Made by a program: the position numbers and the translations under genes. From Bagarius yarrelli (Eukaryota > Chordata > Actinopteri > Siluriformes > Sisoridae), in assembly GCA_005784505.1 (NCBI GenBank), contig VCAZ01000018.1:1041316-1105315 (forward strand): a stretch of 64,000 nucleotides of DNA, given 5' to 3'. Each line of letters starts with the position of its first letter. The first letter of the stretch is position 1. This document shows positions 9,257-21,175 of the stretch, piece after piece. The notes under the pieces were generated by a model, which saw only the letters and a program-made list of their open reading frames with translations, made no database searches and was not told the origin of the DNA.

Positions 9257-10471
9257 AAAAAACTGTTAAAAGAGCAGCATAGATACTTTTTTGTTGAATG
9301 TCACGAGCTAGGTAAGAAAGTGTTGGATCTTTAATCGTCTCTTGAAGACGCTGGTAACGCCGCTGTTGCCGCTGACATTGATAGGAAGTTCATTTTACCA
9401 TCTTGGTGCCAGAATAGAGAAAGGTCTAGATGCAGACCTACCCCACGTCTTGGGGGGTGGGTGGAATAAGTCGAGTGGTACTTGTGGATCTGAGGGAGCG
9501 TGGTGCTATGTGAGCGGTGATAGATGCTTGGAGGTAGGCGGGTGCTGCCCTTTTTTGGCTTTGAAGGTGAGCATCAGTGTTTTAAATCTGATGCGTGCAG
9601 CTAATGGAAGCCAGTAGAGGGAGCTCAGCAGTGGAGTGGTGTGTAAAAACGTTGGTAGGTTGAAAACAACACGTGCAGCTGCATTCTGAATCATCTGCAG
9701 AGGAATTGCACACATAGGTAGAGACCTGCCAGAAGCGAGTTGCAGTAGTCTAGTTCAGAAATTACAAGAGACTGCACAAGGAGTGTCTAGAGTAGATAAA
9801 AATGGTCGAATCCTCCTGATGTTATGGAGGATGAAACTGCACGATCATGCTAAGTTAGCAACATGTGAGAAAAAGCATAATTGATTGAACTATTGTCCAA
9901 AGTTACCCCAAGGTTGCAAGCAGTGATTGAGGAGGAGATCAGCAAATTTTCTTTGCATGGGGACGAGTCAGCTGAGATAAAAAGTAGTTCAGTTTTGCAG
10001 GGGTGAAATATCAGCTTATGATGCTATGTCTGCAGGCATGCCGAGATCCTGGCGGAAGCTGTGATGTCTGGTGGAGGAAAGGAAAAGATGAGTTGAGTTT
10101 CATCAGCATCAACAATAGTAGGTGAAACCATGTGAGGAAATAACTTTGCCAGTGATTGAGTTAAGAGGGAGAAAAGGAAAGGAACAAGTACTGAGCCCTG
10201 TGAGTCACTAGTGGAGACGGTGTGGAGCAGATGTTCCTTTCCATATTATCTGATATGCCAGTCCTTCCAAGTAGGCTAAACCACTGCCATGCTGTTCTAC
10301 AAATACCGAGGCCCTTGAGTGTGGACAGCAAGATCTTGTGTTTGACCATTTTGAATGCATCTGAAAGGTCCAGAAAGATGAGGACATATTACAGTTTGGA
10401 TGTTCTGGTGGCATGCAGAGGGCGGTCTCTGTAGAGTAAGCAGCTTTGAAGCCAGACTGGTTGGGGTCTGT
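9256..10471 (-). mobile_element. LINE (L2/I-like), minus strand, long truncated copy
   Basis: Minus-strand translation near 9715-9506 gives LQMIQNAAARVVFN then LYWLPLAARIRFKTLMLTFK, the conserved C-terminal block of L2-like LINE reverse transcriptases. The antisense text (aagtactgagccctgtgag, then gaagccagactggttgggg) is a hallmark of this fish LINE and is repeated at 24196-25172. There are many stops, so it is non-functional. The 3' tail seen in the 24-kb copy is missing here. A CTCF-like 14/15 match (ccagtagagggagct, 9611-9625) lies within it. Confidence 0.85.
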
Positions 10472-10562
10472 CCTTTTTTGTTTTTTCTTTTTTTCTTTTC
10501 TTTCTTTCTGTCTTTCTTTTTTTCTTTCTTTTATTCTGTCTTTCGTTCTTTCTTTCTTCTTT
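10472..10562. repeat. pyrimidine-rich TTTC tract
   Basis: Almost pure C/T on the + strand with cttt units, directly after the LINE. Reading frames across it are spurious. Confidence 0.9.
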
Positions 10563-11974
10563 ATGATGATTACATGATTGGTGTATTAACCCTTTAGTAC
10601 ATTGTGTAAAGTTTTCGGTCCTCAGTTGTTTCATGCATGGTCCCAGAGGCTGCTGAAACACTTTTTGCTAACAATATCCAGATCTTATTAAAGACACCTT
10701 CAGGACAAACCAGCTCCCGATTCTCCTGTTAATCCTTTAACTTCACACTTTCAGATAAAAACACTACAAAACGCCCAGGGTGTACATATTTACGCACACC
10801 ATCGTTCCATGCACATGTAGTTAAATCTCACCGCAGTCGAAATCAATGCATGGTATGTTTATTCAGGCGTTTCGAATGAAGCCGAGCTGAACTCATGGTG
10901 TGCAAATCGATGCACGGGCCTCAAGTCAACAAGTCAGAACTCCAGAAGAACGAGGAAAGTAAACGCCTCAGAGGAGGGAATTAGAGATGAGATAAGCAAA
11001 CTGCAGAAGCATAAAGAACCCAAATCATGATTTAACACTAACAAGCAAGAAATGAACAAAAACAGAGGAGCTGATATTTGCTTTTTCCAAGGCTTCAATT
11101 GAGTTTGACCTGTTGCTATCACTAACAAACATTAACGTCTGTTAAAAAGCCAGATAACTGAAAGGGTAGAAACATAGAAAGTAGCAAATAGAAACTAGCT
11201 ATTTTAATTTTTTATTAGCTTTACCTGTCTGAATTTTACCTGTAAATCTGCCCTTTTTGCCCCTTTTAACCTGTTGATAACTGCACATATTGTTGCTAAC
11301 TAAACACAAAATAAGTTCCTGTTCGTACTTCCGTTTAAAGAGTTATACACGCCCTTTCTCTTTAATTTCCTTTCCTTACCTCCCTTCCCTATTCCCTTAT
11401 TTTCGGGGGTATATAGGTGAGGGGGTATTGTGTTTATGGGTAAAAGCGGTAAAGTGTTGAGGTAAAAATGAGAGGGGATATGTGTTGAGGGGAGGAGGAG
11501 AGGAGGAGTCTTCAAAAGTAGAACTGAAATTGGATCTAGGTTTAGGGGTAGAAGAGGGGTGGGGGTTAGTATTTAGGGGTAATAGCAGAAAAGGGATTCC
11601 GTTGTCTCTTTTAGATGTAAATTTCAGGCATGTCTCTTGTTGGCTATAAACGAGTCGGTGCTTTCCATCTGTCTCCCCACAGAGCAGCTAGCAGAGTGCA
11701 TTAGCTTTCGCAGCCCATTAGCACAAGCGGAGGATTTGACATGGATTAGTCAAGTCGGGTTTTTCACATTCCAATTAGAGAGCATTTGAGTGTGCACTTC
11801 AATGATACACTCGCATCATGGAAATAAACTCTCACCCGAAGTCAACATCACTCCAGCTGTGTTTTAGCTAAAACCTGGAAATGCACTCATTAATAAAACA
11901 AACCTGTTCCCACTCCTCCACTTTCCTCTTCATTACCCACAGTTTGGGGGGTTATTTACCCAGGCCTCAGACTC
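10563..11974. other. unassigned non-coding sequence
   Basis: No repeat family was recognised between 10563 and 11640. G/T-rich run near 11400-11600. 11640-11870 has high sequence complexity and several ATTA cores, and is discussed as a possible conserved non-coding element. Confidence 0.5.
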
Positions 11975-12256
11975 TGTCTGCTTCTACCTGTCTCAGTTTG
12001 CATGTCTGGCTACATATCTGTCTTTGTCAGTCTTACTGTCTGTCTGTCAACCAGTCTTTCTTTCCTTCTGTCTATCTGTTTATCATTCTGTTTGCAGTTC
12101 TTCCTGCTGGTCCATTAGTTTTTCAGTCTTCCTACCTGTCTCTCTGCATTTTTTCTTCTTTGTCTGTCTACAAAATTATTTCTCTCTCTGTCTGCTACCT
12201 GTCTCTGTTTGCAAGTCTGGCTACTTATGTGTCTGGCTGTCTCTCTCTTAACCAGC

Positions 12257-12297
<41 letters not shown>

Positions 12298-12715
12298 TTC
12301 CTTCCATCTGTTTATCATTCTGTCTGCAGTTCCTCTGCTCTGCTGGTCTATTAGTTTTTCAGTTTTCCTACCTACCTTTCTGTTTGTCTACCAAACATGG
12401 TCTTCCTGCCTGCTTGTTTACTTGCTGGTATATTTGTCTGTCAGTCTTTGTCTCTTGATGCCTTGCTGTGTGCCTGTATCTGTGTTTACAAGCCTGTCTG
12501 TCTCTCTGTCGGTCCCTGGTTTCTGGTCCTTTTCTCTACCTACCTGCCTGTCTATCTGTCTTTCAATCAATCTGTATTTCTAGTTGTCTGTCTGCCTATT
12601 AATATTTGTCTATCTGTATATTTGTCATTCTGTATGCCAGCTTTGTTTGACTACCAGTTGTTTACCTGCCTGTCTGTCTGTCTTTGTTTTAATCTGTTGA
12701 TTTTATACTTTGTCA
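11975..12715. repeat. CTGT-type degenerate tandem repeat array
   Basis: Dominated by ctgtctgtctgcctgtct-like units on the + strand, with an internal duplication. The block 12046-12180 (accagtctttctttcc, tgtttatcattctg, cattagtttttcag) recurs at 12251-12390. Long frames here read Leu-Ser-Val-Cys because the unit contains no stop codon. They are not genes. Confidence 0.9.
12257..12304. repeat. (CTTT)n/(CTTC)n microsatellite within the CTGT array
   Basis: About ten uninterrupted cttt units followed by ccttcc. It sits at the second copy of the internal duplication, where the first copy has only one or two such units, so it expanded after duplication. Confidence 0.93.
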
Positions 12716-12749
12716 TGTGATCATTCTTTTTTCTTGTTGGTTTGTTCTG

Positions 12750-12767
12750 TTTTTTTTTTTTTTTTTT
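12750..12767. repeat. poly-T tract
   Basis: A run of 18 T. It could be the antisense A-tail of a retrocopy, but no body was recognised to its left. Confidence 0.9.
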
Positions 12768-14065
12768 CATTTTACTGCGTCTGGATCTTCAACTAATTGT
12801 TGTTCTGCTGTTCACTCTGGTTAAGTTTGTGAGCGGTTCATTTAGTGAAGAAAGAACGTTACTGTACTGTAATGTACATCTAATGGAGTCTTTCCTCTTT
12901 TCTCCGTCTCCTTGATGAACAGTAGCAATGTAGCTTGTAGGAGTTTTTCCACCATGATGTTTTAATACTCATTAGAAATTTATTATCTCACAAAGTCTTT
13001 TAAATATCGGATGCAGCGAATAATTTGGATCGCTGCCATGTTGGATTGACACGGAAGGGGCACCCGTTCAATACACAGCTTGGAGATCATTAGTGTGTAG
13101 ATGATCTTTACATGGACGGTGCATGTTTCTGCATCATGTCAGATCCTCAGAGAGTTTAGTTAATAATTATGTTCCATAAAGACCTATAACTTCTAAATGT
13201 GCTTTGCTCTGGTTATGTCGAGTCTCTATAGACAGGAAGAAAGAGATTGGGAAAGAGAGAAGAAACAGGGTTTGGGTTGAATAAAAGATTTGGACACTAA
13301 CCTTGTCTTAGACTGTCCTAGATTTCCTTTTGGAATGTGGGACACCATGTTGCAAAAACTTTCTAAAAATGAGGAGCTTTTAAAAACCATTTCAAACAGT
13401 TGCTTCAATTACAATGTTTGGACCGCCATCTGTAAAAACACTATTCCCAAAAGACCGAATTGTAGTACTTCAAAAGTGTTTTAGAGATTTTGTTTTACAC
13501 AAGAATTAAACCTTCAAAACAGTTCAAATCGAAACCCAATCAAATGAATCAAACAAATCAAAAGAATGAATTAATTTTTCGATTTAACATCAAACTTTCA
13601 GGTGCAATAGGTCGCTAGGATTACAAAACCCTCCACTGGATAAGATGTTAGAACTAACCCTAGGTATTGATAATAAAATAATTTGCCCTGTAGCACGTGC
13701 ACTGACGTGGAAAGTATTCGATTTGTACCGCGGCTGGTCTTTATTGCAGGTGAGGCAGTCATCAGTGTATCGTCTCTTCCAAATGACCTGCAGCTCTGAA
13801 CCAATTTAAAATCCATTTGCACAAGCTTGTCGAACATAATACGGAATAATTGAGGCTTTGTTAGGTATTCCGAAGCAGGATATTATTAACAGAGATAAGC
13901 AAGCGGGACTGCAAAGAAGAGTCATGTTTATAACGGGTTTAATTGCGTCCTTCGTGCCACAATGCAAATTAAACCATAAAACGTCCGCTTGTATACAAGT
14001 ATGTGCTGCGATACAAATACATATTTATTGTTGCTATAGTAACGGCTCATTTACGAAGATTGTGG
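12768..14065. other. unassigned non-coding sequence between opposed arrays
   Basis: About 1.3 kb of unique-looking AT-rich sequence between the CTGT array and the CAGA array. No exon or repeat family was recognised. Confidence 0.5.
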
Positions 14066-14082
14066 GTTTTTTTTTTTTTTTA
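14066..14082. repeat. poly-T tract
   Basis: A T-run following gtgggt. No associated element was identified. Confidence 0.85.
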
Positions 14083-14157
14083 CAACACCAATGACAATAA
14101 AGAAAGGAATCTCCAGTGTCAGCTTTTTGCTCTTCTCTGGACTCGGAGGGGTTCCCA

Positions 14158-14760
14158 AGATTGGTATACACATAAACAGGCAGACAAGCAAGATGACATG
14201 CATAGACAAATACTGGAAGACAAGGCAAAAAACAAAAACAGACAGTCATGAAGAATGACTGAAAGACTGTCAGGTACGTAGATGTTAAAGGTGGAAGACA
14301 GACAGGCTGGCAGGCAGGCAAACAGGCTGGAAGACAAAAACTGGTAGGCAGATAGGAATACAGAATGGCCGAGACAAAGATAGACAGACAGGAGGTGGAG
14401 AAAGTAGAAGACAGGTAGGAAGGCAGACAGAGAGAGACAGGCTGGTAGACACAGAGCCAGGCACACAGGAAGACACAGATAGAGAGAGACTGGTAGACAA
14501 ATATGCTGGAAACTGGTATGAACAGATGAACAGACAGGCAAGATGGCATGCATACAAACAGTGTGGAGGACAAAAAGATGGGCAGACAAGGTAGGCAGGG
14601 ACCATGCAGACAGATGGACAAAGAGAAAAAAAGGCAGGCAGACATAGGCAGTAAAGACTGGTAGATAAAGACAGACATGTATACAAGATTGCTAGACAGA
14701 TAGGCAAGTAGAACAGACAGAAAAAATAGATAGTAGACAGACAAACAGGCAGATCGACAG
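14158..14760. repeat. CAGA-type degenerate array, opposite orientation to 12-kb array
   Basis: Units such as gacagacaggcaggcagaca on the + strand are the complement of the 11975-12715 array. The 270-codon minus-strand open frame across 14034-14846 is a by-product of stop-free repeat units. Confidence 0.9.
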
Positions 14761-15124
14761 CCAGAAAAATGCTTATTTAAACTAAGCCCCCCAGTGTTTC
14801 TGGCCATCCAGATTCTGCCTGATGCCCCACTTTGGTTCTTAAACACTTAAAGGTGCTTACTTCTGCTAAGGATGGACAAATGCGAATGGTCAAAACACTG
14901 ACTTCATACGGCTGTTGCCACAGTCCATCTTATGCGCAGGTTTCCATCATTTGATGGCTTAGGCAAAAATATATTAGTGTTAACCTGTAGGGATCTTTTT
15001 TAAAAAATATACTGGATTTGTAAGTTGCTTAAAAGCTTCTGGTCAGAATCTTTCGAAATATTTGTATGTATCCAGGATTTCTACAAAAACCCAATAGGTT
15101 TTCTCTAAAATCTGGTTCCTCTCG
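14761..15124. other. unassigned non-coding sequence
   Basis: No recognised content. Confidence 0.5.
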
Positions 15125-15340
15125 AGTGGTAGTGGTAGAGCAGTGGTAGAACATGTGGTAAAGATGTTTGACTGCTGATTGAGGGATTTAACTTCTATCA
15201 CCACCAAGCTTCCACTGCTGGGTCCATGACCAAAAGCCTTAACTGCTTAGTTAGATCAAATAAATAACATAAATGTAAGTTGCTTTGAATGAGGGCTTCG
15301 GTCCAAGGTTTGCTCACTCGGAAATAAATCTAAATGTAAT
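15125..15340 (+). mobile_element. SINE type B, diverged
   Basis: Has the head remnant (agcagtggtagaacatgtgg, then gactgctgattgaggga), the middle (caccaccaagcttccactgc, then tgggtcc) and the tail (aaatgtaagttgctttgaat). The box-B-like part of the tRNA head is heavily mutated. Confidence 0.7.
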
Positions 15341-15402
15341 TTTAAATTCAATCTGAAATTTTGCATTTCTGTAAAGCTGCATTAAGACAATTGACATCTT
15401 AA

Positions 15403-15555
15403 CAAGTGGTAGTGCAGTGCATAAAGTGTCGGACTAACCCAGCTCCACCAACCTGCCGCTGCTGGGCCCCCCAAGTAAGGCCAATTACATAGTTGTATAA
15501 AAAGAGATAAATGTAAGTTACTCTGGATAAGAGCATCTGCCAAATTATTTTGGCA
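15403..15555 (+). mobile_element. SINE type B
   Basis: aagtggtagtgcagtg head remnant, ctgccgctgctgggcccccc middle, and tail agttgtataaaaagagataa plus taagttactctggataagag. Part of the tRNA box B region is deleted. It lies 60 bp from another copy in the same orientation. Confidence 0.75.
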
Positions 15556-16945
15556 AATGTCTTTTGGGAAGAAAGTCGCTGATAATGGAAAGAATTTTTG
15601 TAGCTGCTATTGTAAAATGTAGAAAAGATAAAAACCAAATTAACTTTCACTTCATTCACTAATTAGACATATTCTAGGATTAAAGTACATTGATGTATCG
15701 ACTAGTCCTGAGCTTGATTAAGTTGTGTGACGTCAGCCTCAGGTGGTTTTAATCAGTAAACTAAGCTAATCTAATCACACCTGTGACTCAGTGAGAACTG
15801 ATTTTGATTGAATTCAGTACAATGTAATTAAAAGACTAATACTTAGTCTTATTCTCCCCCACGTTCCAATTACTTCCCTTTTTTAACGCTGTGTGACTTG
15901 ATCAGCTGTCGACAGACTGAACGCTAAAACCGTTTTTTTGACTAAGTACATTTTTAACGCAGAAAAAAAGCGGCGTTCAGGTTGAATCTTAAGTAATCCT
16001 GATACGTGCAGTGCTTATTTATATGCTAATTCCCAAAGGTAACACATTAGCTGCTCATCATCAAGTACAGGCAAGAATCCAAAGAGTTTCAGCTTCCTGA
16101 GGTTAGAGCAGTATTTCTGGAGAAGTAACAAAGAGATATCTAGTTGTTTAATAGTCGATTAGCCCAGCTCTTTCAGGAGATGTACTGAAAAAAACGAAAG
16201 TAGAAACAAAAAGAGAGAAGATCAACGATTTAGCGATTTAGATTTCTTCTTTTAGTCTTTCTACAAAGTGGAGCCACTTCTGTCCATTTTTTTTAATAGA
16301 ATGGACAAGTATCCTTTCTCAGTGAGGTATGAATGAAAATGTTAATTAGACTATTATGCATGCATAGTTATTATAACTGTGCACTGAAATTTTACAGCAA
16401 AAGGTCAGACTTTCATTAGTGACAGTGTACCGTTATTGTTTAATTATTCTTTTTTTTAACATTCTATCCAAAGAGTCTTTAGGCTTTTATCCTCCGAGCC
16501 TTTATCATACTCTTAACCTTTGTTGAGCGCTAATTGTGCCCCGCTTCTTCATTTCACCTTTTGAACCTTCAAGGACTTATGATCGAGGTAGTGTGTAATT
16601 ACTGCTGTACAATAAACTGACATTTCCCCCGAAAGCTTATAGACAAACTCATGACCTCAAAGTCGAGAGGTCTCGAAGTGCACGTTAGGGAGCAGGTTTG
16701 TTCTGAATGTAAATTAGACCCAAGTGTTTTTTTAGTGACAAGGATAGAAAGAGAACTGACCCTGGCCTGGCCAGAGAGAAAGAGGAGCAGTATTTGGTCC
16801 GTTACACTGAGGATAAGCAATCTTACCACCATCTGTGCACAGGATATACATAACCTGCATTCTGCTTACTGGAAAATACGTTTTGGCTAATTAGTAAAAT
16901 CTGTTCAAGAGTTTTTGCTAGTTTATCAGATGCCTTTTAAATATC
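15556..16945. other. unassigned non-coding sequence
   Basis: About 1.4 kb with no recognised repeat. A 79-codon open frame at 16651-16890 shows no family similarity that I know and no convincing splice signals. Confidence 0.5.
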
Positions 16946-17090
16946 TGGCATTTGGCAGATGCCTTTATCCAGAGCGAATCAAATTTTTCCAATTTTTTTT
17001 ATCCAACTGAGCAGTTAAGGGCCTTGCTAAGGGGCCCAACATTGGCAGCTTGGTGATCAGCAGCCTAATGACCTTAACTACCCCTTAATT
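16946..17090 (-). mobile_element. SINE type B, minus strand
   Basis: Begins with the antisense tail (tggcatttggcagatgcctt, then tatccagagcg) and continues ctgagcagttaagggccttg, then gggcccaacattggcagctt. The head at the right end is weak. Confidence 0.75.
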
Positions 17091-17169
17091 TGGTAAAATT
17101 CTGAAAAGTTGATGAGATTTCTACTAGATGGAAACATTGATTGGAACTATTACTGCTGGATATTCATTT

Positions 17170-17275
17170 GTGGTGGTGGCTAGAATGGTTAAGGCTTTGG
17201 ATAGTTGTTCAGAGTTCAAGCCTAGCAGCCACTGTTGGGCCTGTTGAGCAAGGCCCCTAACATTCAAAAAAGGGT
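17170..17275 (+). mobile_element. SINE fragment (head and middle)
   Basis: gtggctagaatggttaaggc resembles the tRNA-like box A, followed by gttcaagcctagcagccact and gttgggcc. The 3' tail is missing. Confidence 0.6.
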
Positions 17276-18649
17276 TGTGCTTTTCTGCACCCGCTTTTCT
17301 GCATTATTTCTATATTGGTTTATAAGATGTCAGATTGGGATCTCGAATATTAAGTCAGTTTCTCAACTCTCTGGGAAGTAAATAAAATTTTGCCGGTTGT
17401 GGTTAAGGCTACTGAACTTCTAGAGATCATCAAGCAATAGGACTCTGCTGACTGTACAAAGTCCTACTGCTTAATGCTATCTGAAATTACTAGATTAACC
17501 TTATTTGTTGGATCCATAGTGATAGGTGAGGTTTATAATAGTTGGTAGAATTTATAGTGACTCTTGATAGACTATGTGAGTTGTGCATCTTTTCAGGAAA
17601 ATACAGCTGGTTGGCTAGCTTTTGTGTTCTTGGATATAATTCTTACTGCTTGCTAAAACCAGGCTAATTAAAGAGGGTTAAAATCTCCAGCTCACAAGTT
17701 AAAAGTTTCATGTAAGCCTCCTCTCTGATTACCGGTCTCATTCAAAGGTCTGTTAAGGTCATCTGTGAAACTCAAAGTTAAATCAATAAGCTTTTAAAAT
17801 GTTTGGTAAATATGTGATTAAAAGGCAGATCAGGCATTAGGTCTGGAAATGCCAAAATATTGCATGTAATGAGTAAGACATGGATATTACAGACAGCCAT
17901 GAGACAAAAAAAACATGAATCTCATTTATTAACTCTTTAACTGGTACCTAGCTTAAATTGAACTACTCATGTTAAATAGCATTGGGATATGTAAAGTAAA
18001 TACAGAATTAAGCTAAATATTTCCCTGGTCTTTTCAAATGCCCAGTATATACAGATCTTTCTCAGGGGACTGTCAGTATTTTCATGGTGCCAGTGTTTGG
18101 AATGAACATGATCCAGTATGTCGCTGTTTCTATCTTTGGTTTGACCTTAATAATGCCACATCTCGCATCACTGTAGCATTGTCTGGCTGCTCGATATTAG
18201 ATCCGTCTAGCTGCCTGACCACATAGGGAAAGATGTTATCGCTAATATTTCTTCCCTGCTTTATCGCTCTTATGTGTGGCGAGTAGATAAAGATGGCTAT
18301 AAAGGAATTTCTCCAGGAAATTCAGAAGGTAAATATGTGCTTTAACAGCGTTCTAATCCACCTACTCCAAGAACCTGAGCTACCTTGTGAAATTCAACCG
18401 AATTCATGGTGCAGAATAAACAATCAGACCTGGATTTTGTTTTAAGGTCATGTTCTTGTATCAAGATTAAGATGTAAGTACAGCAAATGTGTGCGATAAA
18501 AGAGGTTTTACCAACCCCAAGCAGAGATGCCGTAAGACGTTCCTACAACACTGATTTTAAATCCAGTCTTCAGTCTGATCTGCTGGTGCAAAAGTAGGAT
18601 CATCTATTCTATTCCAATCAGACCAATCAGAGAAGGTGTTTCACTAGAC
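17276..18649. other. unassigned non-coding sequence
   Basis: About 1.4 kb without recognised repeats or exons. Scattered short frames only. Confidence 0.5.
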
Positions 18650-19313
18650 CAGTGGTTCCCAAAGCTTTTTCTGCCTGGCTTTTACAAGATTAAAAACATG
18701 TCAAAACTTCGCCGCCCGCTTTTTATCTAAGGGCTGAGATTGAAGATCATCAAGTTTTATCTATCTTAGACTTCTGCTACTTTGTGTCTGCTTCGTTAAA
18801 AAAATCTGATGTCTATCTATAGAAGCCAATGATGTTTGTCAAAATAAGCTCATATTATTTAAAATCACTTTAGTTTCATCCAGTGCTTTATGTGGAAATA
18901 TAAAACTGCCGGTACTCCCAATAAGCGATGGAAATCGCATTTGGCGGATGAGGGGATCCCCTTTTGGTGGAACACTGCCCTGCATGCCGACACCTGGACT
19001 TGTGTTCAAGGCCCACCACAACTGCATGCCACCACTTCTTTTGCGATGGATATAGATATAAATTTCTGTTTGTAAGCATCAGTTTGTTTTTGGTTAAACT
19101 GCGATGGTTTTGCAGGCATTAATTCAGTTGCTGTATTTTTTATTCCAGAATTATCAAACTTGATTAATACACTGACAAATAAAGTAAAAAAAATTTGCCA
19201 CATGGTATATATTTTCATTGGTTTTTTTGCTTTTGAAAATTTCGGGGCATCCCTATAAAAATCTGCTGACTTTCTGCATTATAACGCCGCGACTCCAGTT
19301 TAGAGAACCGCTG
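18650..19313. mobile_element. hAT-like non-autonomous element
   Basis: Left end cagtggttcccaaag and right end tttagagaaccgctg are imperfect inverted repeats of the type seen in hAT elements. The 8 bp outside are cactagac on the left and ccttatac on the right, 5 of 8 identical, as expected for an old duplication. No transposase relic was recognised inside the 664 bp. Confidence 0.6.
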
Positions 19314-19662
19314 CCTTATACATTAAAGCATGACTTCGGAGATTTGCTTTCCCACCGGCGTAAGAATGTTAGTGAATGTAGAATGTTGTGTGGATGTCTG
19401 GCATGTCACTATTCCAATTTCCCCTAATTGGTGTTAAGTAGGGTTGAGATCAGAATTCTTTGTAAGCCACTCAAGTGCCTTTATGCCAATTTGGGAAATC
19501 ATGCGCTAATGGACGTCTTTACAGGGACAGTCTGGGCTGACGTTCTTCTTACTTGACAGGTTAACGGATATCACAATTATACAGATTTAAAAAAAATCTA
19601 CGCAACGTGTAGGGAACTTGTTTGATTAATTACTAATTGACATAAAATCATGGATTTCCACA
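19314..19662. other. unassigned non-coding sequence
   Basis: No recognised content. Confidence 0.5.
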
Positions 19663-20120
19663 CACTACATTGACTAAAGCTTTTGGTACACCTAGCCATC
19701 ACTTCCTAGTTTTTTTTTTCGGTGACTAAGGATTTGTGTTTATTTAGCTGCAATAGTATTAGTCAGATCAGACACTAATGTAGAGGTGAGGAGGTCTGGG
19801 GTTCAGTCAGTGTTCCAGTTCCCCGTATCCCGCAGTAGGGTTAGGGTTCTTTGCAGGACACTCCAAAAAGTTCTTCCACTCCAAAACACCCAAAAAAGAG
19901 CATGTCTTTATGGCGATCAGGGGCTTTTTGCACAGCAGCACTGCCATGCTGGAACAGGGATTGGGTTTCTTGGTAGCATTGAAGAAATAATCTAATGCCA
20001 CAACATACAAAGATATTTTAGACAACATTGTGCTTTAGATTTCGTGGCATCAGTTTGGGGAAAATGCACTTGTGTGGATGTGGTGGTAAAGGGCTCCACA
20101 TACCTTTGACTATGTAGTGA
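19663..20120. mobile_element. Tc1-derived non-autonomous element with internal inversion
   Basis: Both ends carry related terminal repeats (left cactacattgactaaagctt; right, reverse-complemented, cactacatagtcaaaggtat). The minus strand of the left part encodes HKDML and FGVEEL pieces of the transposase C-terminal half. The plus strand of the right part, 19994-20065, reads NATTYKDILDNIVL then WHQFGE, which normally lies upstream on the same strand. The two parts therefore point away from each other. The same arrangement appears at 53488-53904. No intact protein is possible. Confidence 0.75.
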
Positions 20121-20831
20121 ATTTGTAGATATTTGACTCGTAAATTATGTAGGTAACCGTGACTGATATCTAAATTTGTTAATACGAACCTCAGCTGTTA
20201 AATTCACAATTCACAAGTCATATTTTTTTTGCAATGCATAAGTTACAACTTCATGCTTTTTGATCTGAACATTTTGATCTGGATTCTGACTGTTGGGTAT
20301 AAAATGCTTTAAGAAATCGGGAAATACAGTAGCTTAACAAAATGTAATGAAGGTTTGTGGTAGTATCTCGTGAGTTTCTACCAGCAAATGTTCTGGGTGT
20401 TTTGGGAGGACTGTGAAAAAATATCTTGCCTTTGTGGAATATCAGTCCTAGTAGAAATCTGCAGGATGGATGGCAATCGAATTTTGGGTGGGGTAAGGTA
20501 ATCATTCAAAGGGTATTACAGTTTTACCGTTAGTGTCTGCTTGTTATAACATCAGCAATGCTTCCCTTTAGAATAAAATTAAATGTATTTAAGATATACC
20601 ATTAAAGAGGAATGGAAGGAAATCTTTGCTGTTATTTTGGTCTGAGGAGTTTGGACAGATAAGATGTGAATCCTGCTTGAGAGAAAACGGCAGTAGAAGA
20701 GCTTAAGGTTTAAATGCAGACAGATCCAGGTTTAATCCCAAAGTCCACATTGAGGGTCTACAGGTATAACACCTGTATGTGTGTCAGCATTTGTAAGGTC
20801 ACTTAGTATCATGGAACTTCTAGAAAACAGG
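20121..20831. other. unassigned non-coding sequence
   Basis: No recognised repeats or exons. Confidence 0.5.
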
Positions 20832-21175
20832 TACTAGATGGCCAAAGGTTTTTGGACACATTACCGGCACTACTACTGAAGTGAATTATATTATTATATA
20901 TTATACAATATTAGAATGATATTATTAATTGACTGGAACTAAGAGATCCAAACCCCTGTTCTTAATGAAGATATGCGGTATTAAAGACAACTGTCATGTC
21001 CTGTACAGTCCTGAGTCCTGATTTAACCCCAAACACTTTTGGGATGAACTGGATCCCCGACAGAACCCCAGACCTCCTTACCTTAACATTAGTGTCTGAT
21101 CTCACTAATACTTTTGTAGATGAATAAACAAATTCTCAAAGTCACATGACCCAATCTAGTGGAGAAAGAGGGAGA
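20832..21175 (+). mobile_element. Tc1-like remnant with internal deletion
   Basis: The left terminus resembles tagatggccaaaggtttttg, then gacac. Coding relic on the plus strand at 21005-21125 reads SPDLTPNTFGMNWIPD then LVSDLTNTFVDE, matching the region after the catalytic Glu of a fish Tc1 transposase. Everything between the left terminus and this block is deleted or replaced. Confidence 0.7.

Noticed and set aside
9506..9715. Reverse-transcriptase-like frame as a host gene
   Set aside because: It is part of a truncated LINE with stops on both sides.
11881..12720. Several overlapping plus-strand frames of 75-157 codons
   Set aside because: Same cause: CTGT repeats lack stop codons in all frames.
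14034..14846. 270-codon minus-strand open frame
   Set aside because: Leu/Ser/Val/Cys-rich product of stop-free CAGA repeats, with no domain.
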